Shown here piece after piece: positions 10,703 through 20,025 of a DNA stretch of 64,000 bases. Below the pieces are notes generated by a model that saw only the letters and a list, made by a program, of their open reading frames with translations, had not been told where the DNA came from and did no database searches. The position numbers and the translations under genes are program-made. How positions within the stretch are numbered: position 1 is the stretch's first letter; every line of letters begins with the position of its first letter. This DNA comes from Sorex araneus (lineage: Eukaryota; Chordata; Mammalia; Eulipotyphla; Soricidae), in the NCBI RefSeq assembly GCF_027595985.1, contig NC_073307.1, positions 120,122,678-120,186,677 of the forward strand, given 5' to 3'.

Positions 10703-11404
10703 GAAAAAAGAAAAACACATTCACTAACGTCAGAGAGATCATCGCAGGCACTTGCTCCATCCCGGGCACCGCCTGCTTAGCATCTCTCTGTTCCCGGGGT
10801 GCTGCAGCACCCCGAGCTGCTCAGCAGGTGCCTCTGGTGACAAGCTAGTTGCTGTGAAGCAGGAGCCCACTGAGAGTTGCCTGATAGGAACTGATAGGCC
10901 GGCGGGGTTTGCGCTTTCAGCAGCTCAGTACCTCTGCGGGGCCCGAGATGTGGTAGAGCACGTGTCATGTGTGAACCCTGGGTCCCTGTCACCCCCACCG
11001 CCCACTCCCACACTGCTCTGAACCAACAGAAGCAGGAATGGATGCGCTCGGTCCTGTAGTGTGCAGGTCTTTCCACCCTTGGGTCCGGGGTGCCCCCTGC
11101 AAGCTCAAGAGGCGAGTGGGGTGCCCTGCAGCTCTCGCGGGCCTGGCCCAGAGGAAGGGTGCAGTTTGCTCTTCTCTAATTGTCTCGCCCCGAGGGGCTC
11201 CTTTAGCTCATCCTTTGGTGTGGGATGAGAATCACAGTCCCCACCAGGATGACTGCATACGGTCCCCCGGGACTGGACGTCTCTACTCTCCAGCTGGAAA
11301 CATGGGGACAGAAGCGTCCCAGCCTGGTGGTAGGTGTCCCATTAGTTCTAGACACGGCCATCTTTTCCTTTTAGCCAAGGATGATGAAGTCTTGGAGATG
11401 TCCT

Positions 11405-11640
11405 TGCTGCTTTTTTTGTTTGTTTATTTCTACTTTATCTACACACGGTGGTTTGCAAAGTGTTCATCATGCCGTTGTTTCGGGCATTCAATGTTCCAAC
11501 CCCAAATCCCACCACCCAGATGACCTTCCATCCACCATTGTTCCCAGTTTCCCACCCACCCACCTCGGCAGGCACAGAATAATTAATTTTACATTACTTG
11601 TTACAACAAAATGCCTAATGGAATTATCAAAAAGTTATTG
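11405..11640 (-). mobile_element. L1-like 3' tail, antisense
   Basis: ttgcaaagtgttcatcatgc, caaccccaaatcccaccacc, ccaccattgttcccagtttc, matching other antisense tails in the window. Confidence 0.55.
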
Positions 11641-11879
11641 AAAAGTTTATTCAGTAAAAGAATATTTGTCAAAATTGTTCAAGTTCACGGGGGGTGGGTT
11701 GGGGTGGGGGGGTGGTCATTAAAGTCATTGCCTGAGGGTTTATTAAGCTGTTGCTAGTTTGAGCCATCCATGCTATTGTTTTTCTTTTCTCATCGAATTT
11801 GGGGTGCTCCTATTGGGCAGACGTCACACACGTGGCCATGTGCTCCAGGAATTCCAGGATCTGTAGAACTGGGTCAATG

Positions 11880-12320
11880 AATTTCAAAGACTTGGCCTTG
11901 CTTGCATCTCCTCTGTGATTAGTGGTGAAGCTATAGCGCAGGTCCACTGCTTACGTGGCAGCCTCTGTGGGATGTGGGTGTGGCTGTTGGGGCTCCCAGC
12001 AGTATGGGGGGGGGTCTCATACCCAATACTGGTGTCCCTGGAATTTTTCTTCAGTTTGGCAGCTCTGCAGAGATTAGTCGTGAAGCAGTGAAGTTGGGCC
12101 CTTTGCATAGTTTTCATGGCCGTGGCTGTGGGGTATGGGTGCAACTACTGGGGTTTCCGCAGGGGGGTGCCCAGTCTTCCTCCCTCCCAAGGGCACCCCA
12201 GCATTTTTAGCCAGAAGACTGAAGAAGACTCACTAGCTGTGAGCTTTAGCAGCTTGGTCTGTGTCTTTCCAAGATTAGTGGTGACAGCTCAGCTGTTGCT
12301 TTGCTGCTTATAACAGAATA
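11880..12320. repeat. Degenerate internal repeat
   Basis: gattagtggtgaagc-like motifs recur at 11917, 12072 and 12273. The first two sit in longer similar contexts (gccgtggctgtggggtatggg against gatgtgggtgtggctgttggg). Not assigned to a family. Confidence 0.4.
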
Positions 12321-12611
12321 CCTGGAACATTTTTGCAAACTGCCTCTCAATCACCGTTGATCTGGACATGATTTACTGAATTCAGAGGATTAACCCTGGA
12401 TTCCATTTCTAGATCGTATTTAGTGCATATTTAGGGGAGTAGGGTTGGGCGATAGCTGGCCTTGTTCAGAGGCTATTCCTGGCTCCATGCCGGGAACTTT
12501 ATGTGCATTAAGGAAATCCTGAAAAGTCGTCATGACATCTATTTCATACAAGTAGAAAATGATTGTCTACCCCAAGGTACACAAATAGGTCAGTTATATA
12601 GAAGGTATATG

Positions 12612-12770
12612 AAGGGCGAAGAGAGCACAGCAGGTAAGGTGCTTGCCTCGTATGTGGCCATCCTCAGTTTGAATCCCCAGTACCACAAATGGTTCCCTGA
12701 ACACAGAATCAGGAAGTAAGCCCTGAGTAATACAGGGTGTGGCTCAAAAATAAAAAGAATACATATATGG
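12612..12770 (+). mobile_element. SINE family A, old
   Basis: agagagcacagcaggtaagg, gtttgaatccccagtacc, gtgtggctcaaaaataa. A fragment of another copy lies at about 12440-12500. Confidence 0.65.
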
Positions 12771-13369
12771 CAAACCTTAAAGTAAAAGTGATACCATTTC
12801 GACATAGATGAGACTTTCTGAGAGGGATCGAGCACCATCCCTTAAAAAAAGCTTTAAAAAGATTGAAAAAAAAAATTGTCCTGGGGCCTGAATTCTATGA
12901 TGTTACAAATTGCAACACTTGTGTGTCTTAGGAAATGGTAGCAGTTCCCCACAAGAGCCCAGATTAAAGCTTGCTTCAATCTCTCCCTCTTTGGGCCCTC
13001 CACCATGCCATGCTGTTTTAATCCAAACCGAATGACTTTTTAAAGGCTCCTTTAGAAAAAAGTAATTATCAATAGGGATTTTGCAGGCAGAAATTTTGGG
13101 GCAAAACCTAGTGTAGAAAAGCACTTTGAAACTTATTGATTTAAATCATAACACATAAACCAGTTGGTATAATTTAGGTGGAGAATGTCTGACCATGGGG
13201 GCATATAAGTCCCACAAAATCACTGGCCCTGGTCCCTGCCAGGACAGCTATGTGCTTCTCCTTAGCTGCCTGCAGCACATCTGCTTGTACAGCAGGGCCT
13301 ACAAATGATGCTGTAAATAGTGCTATATCAGAAAAGTGGCTCCCCAGCCCTGCATTCAAGGAACCCTAC

Positions 13370-13500
13370 ACCATATCAAGAGATTTACTCCAGGGACCAC
13401 GGGTGGTTCAACGAATGGAGATCAAGGTGCGGTACCACATTTACAGAAAGATGATCTCGACATATGCAGCAAAATCATTTGACAAGATTCACCATGCTTT
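13370..13500 (+). mobile_element. L1 ORF2 fragment
   Basis: Reads MIST-YAAKSFDKIHHAL, aligning with the L1 reverse transcriptase block MIISIDAEKAFDKIQHPF, after a GGFN-like part that matches GWFN. Confidence 0.6.
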
Positions 13501-13544
13501 ATGTGTATGTGTGTGTGTGTGTGTGGGGGCGGTACAGAAAGGGT

Positions 13545-13743
13545 CCCAAGCAGTTCTCCAGGGGTTTGAAGGCCACTCCTAATGATAACTGGGCCCAGCT
13601 GTATAGATCCTCATGGTTCAGTGCTTAGGCCCAGCAGTGCTCCAGGCCCCCAAGGCTGCACCCAGCAGTTTTCCATGCAATGCTGGAGACTGAACTTGGT
13701 TTGTGTAGGTCAGGCACATCCTCTAGCACACTGTCTCTCCAGT
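13545..13743 (-). mobile_element. SINE-like, old
   Basis: cagtgctccaggcccc, atgctggagactgaac, ending ctgtctctccagtcc; strongly diverged. Confidence 0.5.
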
Positions 13744-14015
13744 CCCAAGATTCAACATTCTTTTACAATCAAAATCTTCAACAAAATGAACATGAAAAGA
13801 AAATACCTCAGTATAGTCGAGCTCATGTATGAGAACCCTCCAGTCACTATTTCATATTTATTGGTGAAAAATTAGTGTTCCTCTAAGGTCAGGAACACAC
13901 GGAACTTTAGCAAGATACTCCAAACATTACCAGGTAGACAAGAAGGTCTTACTCTCAACAATACAACTCAATACGTTGTTGGAAATCCTAGCAAAAGCAA
14001 TTAAACAAGAAATCT

Positions 14016-14165
14016 GGGGCTGGAAGGAGATTACAGCAAGTAGAACATTTGCCTTGCATGTGGCCAACCCAGAGTTCCTTGAGCCCCACTAGAAAAGATC
14101 CCTGAGTGCAGAGCTGGGAGTAAGCCCTGAGCACTACCCGGTGTGGCCCCAAATCAAAAACTCAA
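14016..14165 (+). mobile_element. SINE family A, old
   Basis: ggggctggaaggagattaca, gtagaacatttgccttgc, gtgtggccccaaatcaa. Confidence 0.7.
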
Positions 14166-14208
14166 TAAAAACCACCCAAATTAGAATAAATTAAAATCTA
14201 GATGTACA

Positions 14209-14390
14209 GGGGCTGGAGCAATAGCACAGCGGGTAGGGCGTTTGCCTTGCACACTGCCGACCCGGGTTCGATTCCCAGCATCCCATATGGTCCCCTGAGC
14301 ACCACCAGGAGTTAATTCCTGAGTGCAGAGGCAGGTGTAATCCCTGTGCACCGGAGTTTTTACGTAATTTTTTTACATTAAAAAAAATTA
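14209..14390 (+). mobile_element. SINE family A
   Basis: Sense copy, ggggctggagcaatagcaca to tccctgtgcaccgg, then a diverged tail. Confidence 0.88.
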
Positions 14391-14438
14391 GATGTACAAT
14401 ACATAGAAATACAAAAATAAATAAAAATCCCAAACACC

Positions 14439-14605
14439 AGGCTGGAGCAATAGTACAGGTGTTTGCCTTGCATGCGGCTGACTTGGGTTCAATCCCTGGC
14501 ATCCCATATGGTCAAGTACCACCAGGAATAATTCTTTGAGTGCAGAGCCAGGAGCAACCCCTGAGCATCACTGGGTGTGGCCCAAAAAGCAAGCAAACAA
14601 ACCTA
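14439..14605 (+). mobile_element. SINE family A
   Basis: aggctggagcaatagtacag to gggtgtggcccaaaaagcaa; part of the head is deleted. Confidence 0.82.
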
Positions 14606-15204
14606 GAGCAATATGGAGATTCAATGCAATCTATTATTGCATTATCATCATAAAATCTAGTAATTTCACTTCAGAGCATTCATCTGAAGAATATGAAAAC
14701 ACTAATTTCAAAAGATAAATGCACTAGTATGTACTTTGTACACCCACCCTGCTTCAATGTAATAGTAGAATTCAGAAATTGTTAATATTTTGTGGAGGAT
14801 TTTTTGCATCCATTCATTAGAAATATTGGTCTAGAGTCAATGCTTTCTCTTTCTTGGTGGTGACTTTGGTTTTGGAGCTAGCATAACACTGGTTTCATAG
14901 AATGTGATGGAAATTATTTTTCCTTCTTTTCAATCTTGTGGAAGGGTTTGAGAAGGGTAGGTACTGGAGTCATCTGGTTCTGGGCTTTCATCTTTGGAGG
15001 CTTTTCATGAACCATTTTGTTCTCTTGCTCGTGATGGTCTCTTCATGTCTCTATTCCTGACTCGGTTGTAGTGTTTTGGATTTCTACAAATTTGTCCTAC
15101 TCAATTGTTCAGTTTACTCATGTGGTTGCTCATAATACTCTCTTAGGATCCTTTTGTATTTCTGCAGTAATTGTAACTCTGACTTGTTTTATGTATTATT
15201 TGGT

Positions 15205-15362
15205 TTTGGGGTCATAGTAGATTGTGCTCAGAGCTTACTCCTGGCTCTGTGTTCAGAGATCACTACTGGCTCCTGGACCAGGGGGACCGTATCAAGTGCC
15301 AGCTCTGAACACAACCAGCCACATGTAAGGCAAACCCTTAATTGCTGTACTATCTCTTTGCC
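15205..15362 (-). mobile_element. SINE family A, old
   Basis: gtgctcagagcttactcctg, cagctctgaacacaacc, ending atctctttgcccc. Confidence 0.65.
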
Positions 15363-15387
15363 CCTTTTACCTCTTTTTGTTGATGTT

Positions 15388-15548
15388 TTGGGGGTCACAT
15401 ATGGCATTGCTCAGGCTTCCTGCTGGCTTTGCAACTCAGGAATCACTTCTGAAGGACTCAGGGGACCATATGGGGTAATGGGGATCAAACCTGGATTGGC
15501 TACATGCAAGGGAAGCGCCCTACTCATGGTATTATCGCTTGGTACCCT
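15388..15548 (-). mobile_element. SINE family A, old
   Basis: gggggtcacatatggcattg, gggaccatatggggtaatg, ending attatcgcttggtacc. Confidence 0.7.
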
Positions 15549-15814
15549 TATGACAAGCTAAAAATTAATTTTGCTATTTTCCCCCCAAGGACAAGCTCTT
15601 GATTTCTTAATCTTTTGATCTCTATTTTGTTCATTTCGGCCCTACATTAAGTTTCTTCTTTTGACTTTCTTTTCTACTCAGCTTTTTACTCGAAATAGGT
15701 TATTCTCAGAGAAAAATATCATTTGGAACACTGGCTGAGTATTCATCAATTCACATTAAAGTGTATGGACTGAAACTACTAAATCTTCACAAGAACCTAT
15801 GCAAAGTAGCAACT

Positions 15815-16340
15815 CCAATTTTTTTTTTTTAATTAGTGAATCACCGTGAGGGCACAGTTACAGATTTATACACTTTTGTGCTTATGCTTCCCTCATACAA
15901 AGTTCAGGAACCCATCCCTTCACCAGTGCCCATTCTCCACCACCAGTAAACCCAGCATCCCTCCCACCCTCCCCAATCCCATCTCCCCCCACCCCACCCT
16001 GCCACTGTGGCAGGGCATTCCCTTCTGTTCTCTCTCTCTAATTAGCTGTTGTGGTTTGCAATAAAGGTGTTGAGTGGCCACTGTGCTCAGTTTCTAGCCC
16101 TCATTCAGCCCGCAACTCCCTTCCCCCACATGGCCTTCGACTACATTATGAGCAACTCCAATTTTTAATTGAAATATTTTATTGAAATAACATTGGTTTA
16201 TTACATATATAGGTTTCAGGTATACAGCATTGTAATTTCACATCTATATATACAACACCATAAATCTAGTTTCCATCTTCCACTACACATCTGATCCCTT
16301 TTACCCAATTTATTACCAATCACCTATTTCCCCCCCACCC
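15815..16340 (-). mobile_element. L1 3' UTR and tail, antisense
   Basis: 15830-16150 is an antisense copy of the tail at 43195-43450 (ccatcccttcaccagtgccc, ctgccactgtggcagggca). 16160-16340 is a typical antisense L1 3' UTR (ttattgaaataacattgg, ggtttcaggtatacagca). Confidence 0.7.
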
Positions 16341-16515
16341 CCCAACTTTTAAACTAGTTTCTACTGGGTAGATATTGTTGGAATTGTGGTATAGCCTAAG
16401 AGACAATCATGTCCCCCACCCCCAAACAGAAGATGTACGTTTTAGGTTAGACAGATTAAAAAAAAAAAAGTATCACTTTAAATGTGAATTTTTCCTGAGA
16501 ACCTTTCCTTCTCAG

Positions 16516-16680
16516 TGGATATATATTTATGTAGTCTGGAAGTCAAGTGCATTTACCCAAAATTGGGCTATGGGGAGTGGCTGTAATCTGACGTTGCCCA
16601 TTTCATTTACTGGGTAGAGGTTTGGCATTCACTATGAAAATGGTCATGGGCTGATGCTTGGAGAGCTAGAGACACAAGTG
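16516..16680 (+). pseudogene. LDHAL6A: LDHAL6A relic exon 5, both splice sites still present
   Basis: A pyrimidine tract and CAG end at 16515, and a GTAAGC donor starts at 16681. The block is 165 nt against about 174 in LDHA. Readable pieces are VDI, then YVVWKSSAFTQNWAMGSGCN (matching [21 protein letters not shown]), then GIHYENGHGLMLGE in another frame, ending as GDTS-like just before the donor. At least three frame changes are needed to read through, so the reading frame is dead although the borders look spliceable. Confidence 0.85.
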
Positions 16681-16971
16681 GTAAGCTTAGAAGCACCATT
16701 TGCCGAGTTGTGCCTAGTCTCTGAAACATTTTAGACTACATTAATCACACAAATACTTACTCATAAAATAGCTCCTAGGTGGGAGAAGGGACGTTTCATT
16801 TCACTTTGGACACATTTAGTATTATTTTAGTTTTTAGCAGGTTACTTTTCTAATAATCTGCCAGAAACATTCCAAACAAGTGAGAATGTTAAAATATAAA
16901 TCCTATATATAAGGTTATGAGGCTTTTACACAGCACTAACAATGCTGTGTGTGCATCTACATGTACGTCCA

Positions 16972-17112
16972 CACCTGTCAATGCTCAAGGACTAATCCTG
17001 ACTCTAGACTCAGGAATTACTCCTGGAAGTGCTCAGGGGACCTTATGGGATGCCAAGGACCAAACCAGGGATGGCTGCATACAAAGCTCTACCCACTGGA
17101 CTATCGCTCCAA
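16972..17112 (-). mobile_element. SINE family A
   Basis: ctgtcaatgctcaaggacta, aggaattactcctggaagtg, ending tatcgctccaatgc. Lies in relic intron 5 of LDHAL6A. Confidence 0.75.
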
Positions 17113-17566
17113 TGCTGTAGTTTATATTTTACTTGAGATCCTCTAGTTCAGAAGGATCAGTATTATAATTCAATTCATGTAAATTCTATCAAGTGGAGAA
17201 AATTAAAGGAAAAAGGAGGGGAACTGGTAATAGTAGTCCTTTTCCCTTATTATTTGTTGTTAGTTAGGGACCCTAGAGACTTGTCTAGCTTATAGGAAAG
17301 GACTTGGATTGGTAGAAGTTAGAACTTAACTATAATTGAAAGGTTAAAACTATCAACATTGTTTGCATTTGCTGAGTCTCTGCCAAAATATGATAGGACT
17401 GTGGGCCCATCCCTAGAACTTCTGATTGAGCAGATCTGGGATGGACTTAGACCCCTTGAGATTTTTATCTGTTGAAACCACTCAAGGAAGCAAATTTTAC
17501 TGAGGTTTAAAAAACATCCTGCTATAAACTTAATACCAGTTAAAGATGGACTTTGCTCTCTTTTAG

Positions 17567-17679
17567 CTCCTCTATGGAGTAAACATTGCTGCGGTACCTC
17601 TTAAGGTTTAAACCTAGAGAGCAGAACTGATAAATGATCCTGAGCAGTGAGAAAAAGTTCACTAAGAAGTGGTTGCAAG
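17567..17679 (+). pseudogene. LDHAL6A: LDHAL6A relic exon 6, donor lost
   Basis: A tttttag-type acceptor ends at 17566. The 113 nt (118 in LDHA) read PLW-S-VNIAAVPLK, then stops, then a DPEQ-stop-EKVH-stop-EVVA stretch that aligns with LDHAL6A DPEQWENVHKKV. The expected donor GT after 17679 reads AT. At least three in-frame stops and two deletions are present. Confidence 0.82.
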
Positions 17680-17977
17680 ATTAGTTTTGTGATTTTAATA
17701 CTTTGGAATTTAGTTGTGAACCTGAAATCAGTCAGAGGGATAAAATTAGGTTTCTCCACTGTATTATTATTTTGTGTCATCATTCAGGTTCATTCAGCTA
17801 TAAATTCTTAAAACATCCAGGGACTTGCTTGCTCACTGCAGAACCTTAAGCCAATGCATCAGACATGGTAGACACATGTTAACAATTTATTCCTTTAAAT
17901 GATTGTAGTCTTTGCTTCAGTGGCAGGATTTGCTTCACATTATTTATTTCCCTTGTAATTTGTTTACCCTAAGGGAC

Positions 17978-18150
17978 CAGGTAGATAGTAGGTAAGATGC
18001 TTGTCTTGGTAAGGTGCTTGTCTTGCAAGTGGCTGGCCTAGGTTCAATCCCTGCCACCCCAAAGTCCCATGAGCCTACCAGGAGTGATTCCTTAGCAGAG
18101 AGCTAGGAGTAAGCCTGAAGCACAGCCAGGTGTTGCCCCCAAACCAAAGC
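17978..18150 (+). mobile_element. SINE family A, old, with internal duplication
   Basis: agggaccaggtagatagtag onward. The 17-bp head segment ggtaagatgcttgtctt is repeated in tandem at 17991-18007 and 18008-18024. Lies in relic intron 6. Confidence 0.7.
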
Positions 18151-18312
18151 CATAACTATTTACCTTAATATAACCAACTCCTATTAATGTTTCTAGGAGA
18201 AATTCATAGAAACATTTTTGGTTATATGGCACTGTCAGAGAAGTGGCTATGAAATGGATGTTTAATGACAAGTACTTGTAAACACTGTTCATAATTTCTT
18301 CTAACTTCCCAA

Positions 18313-18426
18313 TACTATGAGACGTTTAAAGAGAAAGAATATACTTCTTGGACTGTCGCCCTATCTGGAGTTAATAGTTTTAGGAAGAATCTTTCTTAGG
18401 AGAGTCCATCCAGTTTTTAACTTAAG
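18313..18426 (+). pseudogene. LDHAL6A: LDHAL6A relic exon 7, both splice sites lost
   Basis: The block reads YYETFKEKEYTSWTVALSGV, then KNL and, after a frame change, LRRVHPVFNL, aligning with YEMVKMKGYTSWGISLSVAD and [16 protein letters not shown] and RRVHPV are unmistakable. The acceptor AG at 18311-18312 is AA, and the donor GT at 18427-18428 is TT. It is 10 nt shorter than a normal exon 7 and contains a TAG. Confidence 0.82.
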
Positions 18427-18483
18427 TTATAATGTTCATGCTTAAAAATGAGTAACAAAGCATGTGAGGGGCAATTCTGATTT

Positions 18484-18597
18484 GGGGGACCACACCTAGC
18501 AGTGCTCAGCAGGACATGCAGTGCTGTTGATCGAAACCAGATTTCCGGCAAGCAAAGCTTGTGGATGGGCCCCCTGTACTACTTCCCTGGCCCAGAG
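18484..18597 (-). mobile_element. SINE-like fragment, old
   Basis: gaccacacctagcagtgctc, ending cttccctggccc. Confidence 0.55.
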
Positions 18598-19284
18598 GGT
18601 CATCTCTGAGGTTGATTTGTGAAGCACCTCTTGTCTTACAATCTACTATTCTTTGCTGTTGCTGAAGAGAGAGAAAGGCAAGGAGGGCGTACTGGGGGTG
18701 AGAAGGGAGAGGTTAATCTTTGTAGACCTTTGTCCTGGCCTAGTCTTACTACATTCAATTAGATTAATAATGTCACCTTTCATTTTACAGTGTGAACAGA
18801 ATTAAATGCCAGTATCTAGTAAACACTGGGAAACACTGTCTTGTCTAGTGTTAAGACTATGTCTTGCTCCACTTTAAATAGCTCTTCTAGCTGTTAGTCT
18901 TTCTGGGAGGATGAAGATGAGACCTGGCTAAGTTCCCTGTTGGTCTAAATGGGAGGTTTAGGCACAAAGGAATAAAGTAATGGAATACATTAATAGGGAT
19001 TCTGAAGCAGCTTGGGAACAGGAGATAAAAACACAAATGATGATGAGACACAGAAACATGGCAAGAGACTGGGCCCTCTGTGGAAATATGACCAATGAAT
19101 TTCAACAGTAAACATGTCTGTTTTACACTGTTCTGTCTTGGTTGTCTATTTTCTGCCTACAGTTCATGTGAGAAATCTGTTACTCTCCTACTGTTTCTCA
19201 CATCACAAAAATGTAACAGTAACAGTAGAAGAGGGAGGGAATGATTTTACTTTTACTTTTTTAAAGTAAAAGTTTTACTTTCGG
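18598..19284. other. Relic intron 7 of LDHAL6A
   Basis: No SINE or exon seen. It ends with a perfect 11-bp inverted repeat at 19249-19273 directly before the dead exon 8 acceptor. Confidence 0.5.
19249..19273. repeat. Perfect 11-bp inverted repeat, 3-nt loop
   Basis: acttttacttt (19249-19259) and aaagtaaaagt (19263-19273). It sits where the pyrimidine tract of exon 8 should be. Confidence 0.9.
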
Positions 19285-19657
19285 GGTCTCTCAGGAATAA
19301 AGGAAGAAGTATTCCTTTATGTCCCTTGTATCCTGGAAGAGAATGGCATTACACATCTCATTAAGGTAAAGCTGACCCCTAAAGAGGTGACCTATTTGGG
19401 CCGGAGCTATAGCACAGCGGGTAGGGCGTTTGCCTTGCACGCCGGCTGACCTGGGTTCGATCCCCGGCATCCCATATGGTCCCCCGAGCACCTCCAGGAG
19501 TAATTCCTGAGTGCAAAGCCAGGAGTAACCCCTGAGCATCGCTGGGTGTGACCCAAAAAAAGCAAAAAAAAAAAAAAAAAGAGGTGACCTATTTGAAGAG
19601 TACAGCAAAATTCAGAAGGAACTCAAAGATCATTTCAAAGTTTTGAAGAAAAGATAA
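19285..19657 (+). pseudogene. LDHAL6A: LDHAL6A relic exon 8, split by a SINE
   Basis: The first part (19285-19398) reads [20 protein letters not shown], then [18 protein letters not shown], with no stop. A family-A SINE follows. The second part (19596-19657) reads KSTAK and then, in a shifted frame, IQKELKDHFKVLKKR and a TAA at 19655-19657. The normal KKSAETLWEIQKELKL ending has lost about five codons and the frame. The acceptor dinucleotide at 19283-19284 is GG instead of AG. Exon 8 is the best preserved block before the SINE, so it may have decayed latest. Confidence 0.88.
19399..19580 (+). mobile_element. SINE family A inside LDHAL6A relic exon 8
   Basis: Near-consensus copy, ggccggagctatagcacagc to gtgtgacccaaaaaaagc and an A-tail. 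Perfect 18-bp duplication aaagaggtgacctatttg at 19381-19398 and 19578-19595, made of coding sequence. Confidence 0.97.
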
Positions 19658-20019
19658 GCGATAACAAACTGCTGAGTAGAATGAATTCCCAAAAAATGAA
19701 AAGCAGGGAAAGCTGAATGACAGTCAGTGGCTGCATCAATTAAGAATTTTTTGGTAACTTGCCTCTTTCTTACCAATTGCTTCAAAAGAATTTATGATGT
19801 GTATTTACTGTTATGGAAATTCGGATTCTTTTCTTCAAGTAAATCTACAGCTAATCCTTTCAACTGGCTGGCTGATACCTATGTTCAAGTATTTGCTATA
19901 AAAAAGTTGTAGCTTTACAATGTAAAAAGAGTATGTATACACACAGCTTTAGATGAAGGTTATGCTTAATCAAAAGCCAGACTTCTTAAAAGATTCATGT
20001 ATTATTCCTAAAGATGTTG

Positions 20020-20025
20020 AATAAA
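20020..20025 (+). promoter_or_regulatory. AATAAA of the LDHAL6A relic
   Basis: A plus-strand AATAAA lies 363 bp after the decayed stop, at a reasonable distance for a former 3' UTR. Whether anything is still polyadenylated here is unknown. Confidence 0.4.

Larger units (their letters stand above)
14750..15790 (-). mobile_element. L1 ORF2 region, antisense, split by two SINEs
   Basis: 14750-15180 contains the antisense tctggttctgggctttcatc block and 15550-15720 the antisense gacaagctcttgatttctta block, both in the order found in antisense mammalian L1 ORF2. The two SINEs at 15205-15362 and 15388-15548 sit between them. Confidence 0.65.
6453..16515. other. Region between LDHC and the LDHAL6A relic
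   Basis: Packed with SINEs and L1 pieces (listed). Stretches without a recognised element are 7740-7930, 9827-10198, 10703-11404 (GC-richer, overlapping chance ORFs on both strands), 11641-12430 (a degenerate internal repeat, listed) and 12771-13370. Exons 1-4 of LDHAL6A would be expected around here but were not identified. Confidence 0.55.
16516..19657 (+). pseudogene. LDHAL6A: LDHAL6A relic: decayed LDH gene, exons 5-8
   Basis: Four blocks in the right order and orientation, spaced by introns, match LDH exons 5, 6, 7 and 8. Residue choices point to LDHAL6A: GIHxExxHGLxLGE in exon 5, VNIAxVPLK and DPEQ in exon 6, GITxLIKVKLT and IQKELK in exon 8. Retained introns show it is not a processed copy. 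The place between LDHC and TSG101 is where LDHAL6A sits in human. Stops, indels, three damaged exon borders and a SINE in exon 8 rule out a working enzyme. Exons 1-4 were not found in 6453-16515. Confidence 0.85.

Noticed and set aside
10702..11523. GC-richer stretch with ORFs up to 161 codons, considered as a gene or CpG island
   Set aside because: CpG is not dense enough, ORFs overlap on both strands, and the 3' part runs into an antisense L1-like tail.
16370..16440. ATTGTTGGAATTGTGG, considered as a relic of LDHAL6A exon 2 (IVGTG block)
   Set aside because: Similarity ends after about 16 bp and it lies directly next to exon 5, the wrong place for exon 2.
16681..16720. VSLEAPFAEL reading after relic exon 5, looking like LDH VSLKALNPEL
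   Set aside because: It begins at the GTAAGC donor, and a much better exon 6 match with its own acceptor is at 17567; coincidence.
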